From the NCBI RefSeq assembly GCF_900009145.1, contig NZ_LN889813.1:576972-640971 (forward strand): a DNA stretch of 64,000 bases. The letters run 5' to 3'. Below, in pieces: positions 18,501 through 27,600 of the stretch; position 1 is the stretch's first letter; each line of letters starts with the position of its first letter. The translations under genes and the position numbers were made by a program. Origin of the DNA: Planktothrix tepida PCC 9214. Its GTDB lineage: Bacteria; Cyanobacteriota; Cyanobacteriia; Cyanobacteriales; Microcoleaceae. The notes beneath the pieces were generated by a model. The model saw only the letters and a list, made by a program, of their open reading frames with translations. It did no database searches and was not told where the DNA came from.

Positions 18501-18660
18501 GAGACAACAACAAAATAAGTTCTGCCTTATGTACTGTTAATAAGTCACGCAACTGAGGTGTCAGTACCCCTTTGGGGGCACGAATGCGTAATTGGTCTGC
18601 CTCAACCCACAACTTGACATTTTGTTCAGCAAGTTCAGCGAGAAAATGATTAAGATTCAT
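12535..18660 (-). CDS. Nonribosomal peptide synthetase: docking-C-A-PCP-E-C
   Basis: Domains in the 2041 residues: TubC-type N-terminal docking domain (1-52); C (about 70-500) with IHHIIWDA at 206-213, where the usual DG is DA; A (530-1045) with YTSGSTGKPKG (682-692), GYGPTE, YKTGDLAR and NGK (1030-1032); PCP (1065-1125) with LGGDS, Ser1089; E (1145-1590) with IHHLVVDG (1271-1278), EGHGRE and NYLGQ; and a C-terminal C domain (1618-2041) with FHHAIIDGW (1756-1764). By eye the A-domain specificity positions read D-A-E-A-I-I-G-V-V; I cannot match this to a residue. The E domain predicts a D-residue. No carrier protein or thioesterase follows the last C domain, so it probably condenses the chain with a free amine. 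The ATG overlaps the stop of the PKS gene by 4 bases. Confidence 0.93.
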   Translation of the reverse strand: MNLNHFLAELAEQNVKLWVEADQLRIRAPKGVLTPQLRDLLTVHKAELILLLSQSDIRANNTEIPLVNVSREQNLPVSFAQERLWFLSQLEPNNPSYNEPVALRLIGFLNIVALEQSLNQIIQRHEVLRTNFVTVDGQPVQVMNNSRTVKVPIVDITTRPESEKAISCQQLITSVVQQPFDLANDPLIQVTLVKLTDTEHILLLNIHHIIWDAQSADVLVGELATCYTALCNHLSLQLPELPIQYADFAVWQRQWCSGKVLSSQLDYWKQQLQGAPALLELPTDRPRGVSQTFQGAHQKFTLSKQLTEALISFSQRQGVTLFMTLLAAFQTLLYRYTGQTDICIGTPITNRNRPEIEKLIGFFINMLVLRTELSGDLSFADLLYRVRDVALGAYAHQDLPFEKLVEELQPARNLSYTPLFQVGFVLYAPMPQIQMAGLTVSSLAIETATAKFDLSLTLENTDAGLIGQWEYKTDLFDATTITRMVGHFQTLLTAIVTNPEQKLSSLPLLTTAERQQLLVEWNSTQTEYPRQTFIHQLFEEQVERTPNAVAVVCQDTQLTYQELNTKANQLAHYLQKLGVQPEVCTGICVERSLGMVIGLLAILKAGGAYVPLDPNYPSDRLAYMLSDSQISVLLTQNNLVDSLPENKAKIVCLDSDSEIFNTYPHEIPVTRLKPNNLAYVIYTSGSTGKPKGVMIEHQSLVNFTQAAICEHEISKSDTILQFASINFDAANEEIFSGLTTGATLVLRTEEMLNSVSTFVQKCREYKLTVLFLPTAYWQQLISELVRTNQSLPETIRVINIGGERLLPQKFKLWQKYVANTLHPPVLIHGYGPTEATVVATFCNLSQLEPNNWQREVPIGRPIANVQVYILDRILQPVPIGVPGELYIGGEGVARGYLNNPTLTAEKFIHNPFKEEHQASERLYKTGDLARYLPNGNIEFLGRIDYQVKIRGFRIELGEIEAVLTTHPEVKEAVVIVREDQPSYKHLIAYIVAHEQSKIQNQLRSFLKQKLPDYMIPATFVMLDELPLTPNGKVNRHVLPKPNWEEINSIGNFVPPRTETEQVLANIWSDVLRRKQVGIYDNFFELGGDSIISIQIIAAANQAGLQLTPKQLFQHQTIAELAIVANTTTSISAEQGLVTGEVPLTPIQHWFFEQNWLEPHHFNQSMLFLVPANLNPDLLKQAIEKLLLHHDALRMRFVHSELGWQQINGDSYKSIPFEIVDLSKVPIAKQQEAIETRAAKLQTSLDLSVGQVISLVLFKLGGTSCDRLFIIIHHLVVDGVSWRILLSDLSTAYQQLVNNQNVQLPPKTTSFKEWAIRQENYGRSPALTPELHYWLAPYPADLASLPLDIPGREANTEGSIDQVITYLSKEETRTLLETIPVVYNTMINDVLLTALTQTLTQWTDSRFLLISLEGHGREELFEGVDLSRTVGWFTSVFPVLLELKNTNNLQATLQSIKEQLRLIPNRGIGYGILRYFSQADISKQLQNLPVPEVSFNYLGQFEQLFSESIILGFAPENMGANFSSLANRTYLLDIVGLVADGQLQMTWIYSQNCHRRDTIEYLANQYTESLKMLIGHCQSQEIEKYSSLDVSRTTVSQIPLHLLKLPEDISELLPNNTEEAYPLAKMQEFILHHYSNDLQKMGVYHCQQSFDIYDDNLDVEALKKSLEILVQKHPAFRTVFILKNGSPAFQVVKKNVNFSIVEEDLSNIKSNEQENYIDVVLQQDRYNLFKVENPNEPLFRFWIFRKAKHKIEFLMSFHHAIIDGWSSIEFRNELSELYSQIKKGKEIQVSASANVYKEFVALEQEIIASKDASDFWKFYLRNYTYQPLQPCTAYVHTVDVVAEECTLNSEIILGVKKLCRELKVSQKAIFLSAYLDLIVAENKENTVSVGIVTNGRTERLSDPFKAVGLFWNMVPFCQSTIDNKYLQIQNVQNGLIDIEPYVNYPLQQILLEQQKTELFFATFNFLHFHNAKISGDSSSWKITERRYHDKFHFPLNYVVSIDPLEETLTVRLESDQMYFTPDQNRLLIKKYINILKEVIDPE

Positions 18661-21600
18661 AGGGTGATTTCCTCCATATCGTCACTGAGTTCAGTAGCAG
18701 GGGGGGCTGATAGGATAACATCGGCCAATGTGAGTTGCTCAAGTATGAGTTCTACTAGGGAGGAAATACTCAAACCTTGCATAATTTTTATTAAAGGCAA
18801 GTTCAACCCCGTGGCGTTGTTCAGCCGATTTCGCAAATCAATCGCCATTAAAGAGTCAAGCCCGAAATGAGTCAGGGACTTTTGCCTATCCAACCTGGTG
18901 CGGTCAACCCCTAATACGCTGGCTACTTGTTCTGTAATCCGAGACTCTAACAACATAGCTCGCTCGGCTGGTGTCCCAGACAACAGGGCACTGTTCAACG
19001 AATCTACATTGCTTTGTGGTGTCTGTGTCCTTTCCTTTGAACCTAAATCCTGATTTTCTTGCACCATCTTGGCGAAGAAAGGCTGCGACGCTCTTTGCTG
19101 TTGCCAGAATTTCGCCCAGTTAATCGGCATAACTCCCACTTGGACAGGTGGATCTAGCAACAACTGCTCTAATATTTGTAATCCCTGTTTTGGATCAATG
19201 CTTTCCTCTCCTTGGCGGCTTAACTGCTCAACTAGCCCCAGTCGAGCAACTGCACCGACTTCAGCCCAAACCCCCCAATTGATACTTAAACCCGGTAGTC
19301 CCTGCATTCGACGATAAGATGCCAGAGCATCGAGAAAAGCATTTGCGGCTGCGTGATTGGCTTGTCCTGTATTACCCAGCACCGAGGTCGCGGAGGAGAA
19401 CAGCACAAAGAAGTCTAAAGGTTGATTCTGGGTTAAGTGATGTAGATTCCAGGCTCCTTGCACTTTGGGTGCTAACACCCGATTAAAGCGCTGCCAATTC
19501 TGTTGTAGGAGGACACCATCGTCCAGAACACCCGCAGCATGGATAATTCCGCGCAACGGTGGCAAGGATTGTTCAACCTCAGCCAACATCTGCATCACTT
19601 GTTGTGTATCAGATACATCTGTTTTAAATACTATCACATTAGCACCCGCTTTCTCAATCTCCAGTAACTGATGAGTGATATCTGGCTTAACTTCACTGCG
19701 TCCTAGCAATACTAAGTGTTTTGCTCCCCGTTCTACCAGAAACTGGGCGACCAGTAACCCCAGCCCTCCCAAACCGCCAGTGATGAGGTAGGTACTATCT
19801 GGAGGCAAATTCAGAGGCTTTTGGGGTTTCATCTCTGGGAAACGCACCAATCTAGGCACATAACGAAGGCGATCGCGAAAAGCAACTTGGTCTTCTGTGT
19901 CCTTTGCCAGCAGGGAAGACAGAATTTCATCATATAAAGTTTGTCCCCACTCCCTTGTTGCCTGCGGATCTAAATCCACCCGTACACAGTTAAGTTCGGG
20001 GTACTCTAGGGCGATCACTTTCCCCATGCCCCACAACGTAGACTGAGCGACTTGTGTAACAGATGCGTTGACGGCTTGTGCGCCTTGCGTCACCAACCAT
20101 AAACGGGGAGTCTCCCTATAGTGATTCAGCAGGGCTTGGATTAAGTACAAGGTACTACCACAGTTTTTGAGGTAGGTTTTCTCTAAGGAGATTTCACTGA
20201 GGTTTTTCGGTGTATCTAAACTCCATAAATTGACAACGATCGCGACAGGGGAAATAGCCTGCAATAGTTGCTGAAAATGGCTAGGATTGCCTGGATCTAT
20301 ACTAAATTCCCTGGAGTTTATTTGCTGATATTCTTGGCTACAGAAGACTAAAGTACAAACCTCTCCTTGGTGGCAGCACAATTCACTTAACTGCTGACCC
20401 GTTCCTTGATTATCAGCTAGAATTAGCCAGTTTCGAGGCTGCGGCACGAAGGTGTTGCCTGTAGCTTTTGCGAGAATTACTGTTTCCTGGGGTAGTGAGA
20501 TTTCTTGAGCGTTTGTCGGCCAAGTGGTCGAAATCGTTTGGACTTGTTCAAATCCAGTTTCTAGTAACAATTCTTGCCACTGTGCAGGGTTGAGCAATAG
20601 ATAGGAGGGTCGCAAATCGACATCACTAAACTTCCACCATCCCTCTGTTAACCCAAATGTCAGATCCATCCAGCGCTGGGGGGCCGTATCTTCCATCAGG
20701 ATCAGCATTCCTCCCGGAGCTAACAACTGCCGTGTATTTTTCAGGGTTTGCCGAAGATCGGTTGTCGCGTGTAAGACGTTCACTGCCACAATCACATCAA
20801 ACTGTGATGGTTCAAATCCTTGTTGGCGTGGATCTTGTTCAATATCCAAAACTTGATAACCAACAAATGGGTAATCCTTAAACCTTTCCTGGGCTTTAGT
20901 GACGAAAAAGGCACCAATGTCAGTAAAGACGTATTCTGTGTGGTGGGGATCAAGATGCGGTAAAAGGTATGACGTTGTACTGCCAGTACCTGCCCCAATT
21001 TCGAGAATTCGACACCCTCGCCCTTTTGGCAAACACTCTCTCACTGCTAACACCGCTTGTTGCACCAGTGTATTCGTCACCTGCATAATTGGAGAATACT
21101 GGTACAGTTGAGTTAAAGCGGTCGTGTCACCATTAGGAAATAGTAGCTGTAATGGATCGCACTTTCCTTGTAGCACTTGGGCTAGATTGGAACCACAGCG
21201 ATCGAGCAGAGTAATTTCCGCTTCCGCTTCTGAACAGGATAAGGCACTCCTCTGTTGCTGTGGGTCTGGAATTTCACCGAAGCAGACGACTTCCCATTGC
21301 TGGCCAACACATTGAATTATTCCAACTTCTGCCAAAATTTCCAGTAACCGATTTAGTAGTCTTCGATGCTCAGGGATGACTTGCAAGTGTTCTGCTAATT
21401 GCTCGGTGGAGAAAGAAGCTCCCAATTGGAACTCCCACCCCATTTCCTGTAAAGCTGCCCTGATATATGTCACACTGAGGGCTTCGATGTGAGTAAAAGC
21501 TTGCCCATAAATTTTCAAGCTTGTTGTATCTAACAACTGAGCAAGTTGGAACTGAAGTCGCGAACTCACGGCGGCGGTCGTTGGTAGATAATTGGGTAAA

Positions 21601-24600
21601 AGACCAAAACGCCCTTGAGCTTGCCAGTTAACCTCATACAGCCAATCTTGCCAAGACTTGTCCGCAGCACCAATCATTGCTTCACTGATCGTGCGTTTGA
21701 GTCGGACTCCTGCTACGGTGGCAATTATCTGCCCACTGAGGTTAAATAGGTAGAAATTTCCACTAATCGCTAGTTGTTTATCTTCTTGCTCGTTTAACTG
21801 AGCATAACACCATAATTCATCACCAGGACGAGCATAAACTCGCAACCGTTCTACACCGACTGGCACATAGGTATTCTGATGGTTATCTTCTATTAATGTG
21901 GCATCTAAAATTTGTAAACAAGTATCTAACAAGATTGGGTGTATGTGGTATTCACTCTTCTGTGTTCTGACTTGTTCTGGTAAGCAGATCTTCCCTAGCG
22001 CTGCTGTTTCATTTCGCCATACTTGCGCCATCGCCCGGAAGCTGAGTCCGTAGTCAATGTTTTGCTCGCGGTGGCGCTGGTATAACAGTTCCGGGGAAAT
22101 CTCTTGCTGGCATTGATGTTTTAATGTTGCCAAATCTATGGTTTGATCTGGGGTTTCATCAAGCAATTGATTGGCTTGAACAAGCAGCGTACCCGATGTA
22201 TGGAGTATCCACGAAGACTGCTGTTGATCTCCTTCTGTTACCGTTTCCAGACTAAAAATCTCAAATGTATGTCTCAAATTTTCTACAGGCGTTAACACCA
22301 ACTGGACAAGCTTGTAAGAGCCGTCTTCGGGTAAAGTTAGTGCCTTGCGAATTAAAACATTTTCTACGGTGAGGTCGAGGGTTTTGGCAACTGCTACCCC
22401 AGCGGCTAAAGCCATCTCGATATAGGCGGTTCCCGGCACAATTGTCGTCTCAAATACCCGATGATCTTGCAGCCATGATGGGGAGTTTTTGCTGATTTGA
22501 ACTTGGAAGCGAATTTGCTGCGTTCCCGGTAAAGAGATTTGTTGCCCGAGCAGGGGATGAACGGTCGGGTTTGGGGCAAAAAGAACCTGCCCTTGAGTAT
22601 TGTCCTTGGGTTGGCTTTCTACCCAATAGCGCTGTCGCTGGAAAGGATAAGTCGGTAAAGCTTGGCGACGGCGCTGATAATCTCGGTCAAAACCGACCCA
22701 ATCGATCGGCAATCCCGACCTATAGAGTTGCCCTAAGCTGGTTAAAAGTGAGTGCCAATCTTCTTGATCAGGACGTAAACTGGGTAGCCATAACCCTGTA
22801 GAGACGCGCCATGGCGCGTCTGTACTTAGACACTGACGACCCATTCCTAATAATATCGGCTTCGACCCGATTTCGATGAACACCTCTATGTCTTGCTGTG
22901 CAAGGTTTTCCATACTCGCCGCAAATTTAACGGGCATGAGGATATGACGACACCAATATTCAGGAGTGGCTATTTCAGAACTCAAAAGTGTCCCGGTAAC
23001 ATTACTATTCAGTTTGATCTGCGGTGCAGAAAATTTGACTTGTCGTGCCACTTGCTCAAATTCTGCCAACATCGGCTGCATCAAGGGCGAGTGGAAGGCA
23101 TGGGAGACATTTAATTTCTGGGTTTTGATTCCAGATGCTTCTAGGTTGTTGACAATGGCTCTAATGGCTTCTCGCTTTCCAGAAATGACGACGCTAGAAG
23201 GAGCATTAATAGCCGCAATGGAGACTTCTGCCTTATAAGGTGCGATCGCAGCTAATGCTTGTTGTTCACTGGCCAAAAGTGCTACCATCTCACCGTCTTG
23301 GGGTAAGGCTTGCATCAGGCGTCCCCTCGCGGCAATCAGTTTTAGCCCGTCTTCTAAGCTGAATACCCCAGCCACAGCGGCTGCCACATATTCGCCGACA
23401 CTGTGGCCCATGACAACATCAGGTTCAATTCCCCAGGATTTCCACAACTGAGCTAAGGCATACTCTAGTGCGAATAGGGCGGGTTGAGTGTAGATTGTCT
23501 CGTTTAACTGAGAATAAGTAGACTCGCTATCGGGATATAAAATCGACTGCAAGGGGACTTTCAGATCAGGACGGAGAATCTCGTCACACTGATCTAGGAT
23601 TTTTCGGAAGGTGGGTTGGGTTTCGTACAGTTGACGCCCCATCCCTACATACTGGGAACCTTGTCCTGTGAATAGAAAGGCAATTCGTTTCTTAGAATCG
23701 GCTTTGGGAACGGGTATGTCCGGTTTTTCCGGGCTATTTACCCAACGAAGTAATTGTTCGGTAAGCTGCTGTTTGGAACCAGCAACCAGGCAAGTGCGAT
23801 GATTAAAGTGTTCTCGTCCTGTATTGGCTGTGAAACAAATATCTGTTAGGTCTGCATTCGGTTCGGACTCCAGATAAGTCAGATAACGCCGCACTAAATC
23901 GGCAAGTGCCTGATCTGTTTTTGCCGACAACGTTAAAAGATGCAGCGTCCTGTCAGTTTTGATTGTGTTGGCTGTGTTGTCGGGTGCTTCTTCTAGCACT
24001 ACATGACAATTGGTACCACCTATACCAAAAGAACTAACACCAGCACGGCGAGGCGTATCCTTGGCTTGCCAGTCTGAGAGTGTCGTATTAACGTAGAAGG
24101 GACTATTGGCAAAATCAATATTGGGATTCGGCTTTGTAAAGTGAAGGCTGGGGGGGATGGATTGATGTTGAAGGGCCAGAACGGTTTTAATCAGACCTGT
24201 GATTCCCGCCGCCTCATCTAAATGTCCAACATTAGTTTTAACAGAGCCAATTGCACAAAAGCCGTTTTTTCTCATCTTTGTATTTTCTCGGAAAGCTTGA
24301 GTCAGGGCTGCAACTTCAATTGGGTCTCCCAAAGGCGTTGCAGTTCCGTGGGTTTCCACATAACTCACCGTGCTAGAGTCAACTTCAGCCACAGCCAATG
24401 CTTCAGCAATAACCCTTGCTTGTCCTTCTACACTAGGAGCGGTATAACCGACTTTCAACGCACCATCGTTATTAATAGCTGAACCTTTAATCACCGCATA
24501 GATGTTGTCGCCATCGGCGATCGCATCATCTAACCGCTTCAAAATCACAATTCCACAACCATTACCAAACACCGTTCCTTGAGCTTGGGCATCAAACGCT

Positions 24601-27600
24601 CGACAATGCCCGTCAGGGGACAAAATCATGCCATTGTGGTAAAGGTAGCCTACCTTTTGAGGAACGCTAATCGAAATCCCTCCGGCTAGAGCCATGTCGC
24701 ATTCTCCACGCTGCAAACTTTCACAAGCCAAATGAACGGCAACTAATGAAGTAGAACAGGTGGTTTGAACATTAACACTCGGCCCAGTCAAGTTGAATTT
24801 GTAGGAGACGCGCATGGGTAAATGATCGCCCCCATTACCCTGTTCCACTTGAAATTCATTTGCTCCTCTAAACAAGCGATGGCTGAGGAAGGGGCGATGG
24901 GGAGAGAACCCAAGGTGGGGACAAATATTGTTAATCAAATAAGTGCTGATACTCGCACCCCCATAAACCCCTACTGCTCCTTGATAAGTTTTAGGGTTGT
25001 AACCCGCATTTTCAAAAGCATTCCAAGCGCATTCTAAGAAAATCCTTTGTTGCGGGTCTGTGATTTCGGCTTCTTTAGGAGAATAGTTGAAAAATTCGGC
25101 ATCAAACAAATCAATATTGGGCAAAATAGAATTTGCTTTAATGTAATTCGGTTGTTGAAGCAAGCTAGAATCTTCTAGTTCAATTTCTTCATCCGAAAAG
25201 AAATCAATTGATTCTATTCCATCGCGCAAATTTTGCCAGAATGCTTCAATATTCTCGGCTCCCGGAAACCGACCAGACATCCCAATAATCGCAATATCTG
25301 TGTGTTGGTCAGCAGGTTTTTTGGCTGGCTTTTTGCTGTTTATAGTTGATTGTTCTGCTGGAGTTTGACTTAAGTATTGGGCTAAAGTATATATAGTGGG
25401 ATATTGAAACAAGGTGATAGTTGATAACCCTGCACCAAAGCTGTCAATTAATTTTTTATGGACTTGAATTAAAAGTAAGGAATTACCACCCAAGTCGAAG
25501 AAGTTATCATGAATTCCCATCTCCTCTAATTGCAATACTTCTTGCCAAACCTGAGCAATGAGTTTCTCGGTTTCAGATTGGGGGATGACTAACGTTTCCT
25601 GTACCTCTGGCCGAGATTGATTAGGTTTAGGAAGGACACGGCGGTCTACTTTACCACTGGGTGTCAGAGGCATTTTTTCCAGCACCACTATTGCGGCTGG
25701 CATCATGTAATCGGGTAAGTGTTCTTTGAGATAATGGCGTAAGGTTAACTCCAGAGGAATGTTTACCCCGTCCTTGTGTACAACATAAGCAATTAATCTT
25801 TTGTCGCCGGGACTATCTTCCCGGGCGATAACTGCGTTTTCTCGAACATCTGGATGTTTTGCTAATAATCCCTCAATTTCGCCCAACTCAATGCGGAAAC
25901 CCCGAATTTTTACTTGCCGATCTGCACGGCCAAGATGTTCGATATTCCCATCACTTAAGTAACGAGCTAAATCCCCGGTTTTGTATAAAATACCAGCACC
26001 AAAAGGGTTAGGAATAAATCTTTCTTGAGTTAATTCTGGTTTGTTGAAATACCCTCTGGCAATTCCTTCACCGCCTACATATAGTGAGCCTGGAACTCCT
26101 AGAGGCACAGGTTGATAAAATTCATCGAGAATATAAATCTGAATATTATTAATTGGACGACCGATGGGAGGAAGTGTGACCCAACTTACTGCATTTCCTG
26201 TCAAGGTGAAAGTTGCAATTTCTGGAACCTCGGTTGCACCATAATGATTGTGCAGAGTGCAACCCGTTTGCTGGAAAAATTTGCTAATTTTCGGTGTGAT
26301 TTGCAACTGTTCACCAGCAGTGATTATCTCGCGTATAGTAATAGGAATAGTCTGCTCATCAATCACTTCTATCAACTGCTGTAGAGCAACAAAGGGAAGA
26401 TACAGTTTTTCGATTCCGGTTTGATTAATTGTCCTTAACAAGTCTACAGGACTATGGCGGACTTCCTCAGAAATTAACACCAATGTTCCACCCGAACACC
26501 AAGTGGAAAAGATTTCATGGCAGGAGAGATCAAAGCTGATGGAAGCAAATTGTAGGGTCTTAACTCCCACTGTTCGATTTTGGAGATGCCAGCTAATCAT
26601 ATTAACCAGCGCCTTGTGTTCCATCATCACACCTTTAGCTTTACCTGTGGAACCGGAGGTGTAAATGACGTAGGCTAAATGATGGGGACTAACCGAGCTA
26701 TCTAAATTTTCTTGAGGTTGGTGAGAAATGATCTGCCAATCTTGATCCAGACAAACTAGGTGGTGGTTTGTCGCTAACTCTGCGATGGCTGATGATGCAC
26801 TTAATAATGTTTCGCTAGTCAGTAGCAGTTGTACATTAGCATCTGACGCCATGTATTCCAAACGTTCTTTGGGATAGGCTGGATCTAATGGCACATAAGC
26901 ACCGCCAGACTTTAGCACCGCTAAGATGGCTATTACCATCAAGAGTGAACGCTCTATACAAATACCAACTAAGCTTTCTGTTTGTACTCCCAACTTCTGG
27001 AGGTAATGCGCTAATTGATTAGCCCGTTGATTGAGTTCCTGATAAGTTAACTGCTGGTTTTCGTAAACGACCGCAACAGATTCAGGAGTTTTTTGAACTT
27101 GAAGTTCAACTAAATGATGGAGGCAAACTTGCGGATATTCTATTTTTGTATTGTTATAATCTACCAGCAATTGATTGCGTTCTACTTCAGTTAAAACTGA
27201 TAGTTCGCCAATAGGTTGTTGGGGATTAACAACAATATTTTCTAGTAAATTATGAAAATGTTTAATTATACGATTTATTGTAGCTGATTCAAATAAATCA
27301 CTATTATATTCCCACCTCCACACTAATCCTTGGTCTGTATCTTTAACAGAAACAAACCAATCATAGGGTACTGTTGTTGATTCCACATCCACAGGCGTGA
27401 GGGTGAGAGACGGAAATTCCAGGGTTGGCATGAGGTCATCCCGCAAACTAAATAACACCTGGAATAAGGGAGAGAAACTCAGATCTCGCTCTGGTTTTAG
27501 CTCCTCCACTAATTTTTGGAAAGGATAATCCTGGTGCTTGTGGGCATCGCCGACAACGCTAGAGACGCGAGACAATAGGTGGAGAAAGGTGGGATTACCC

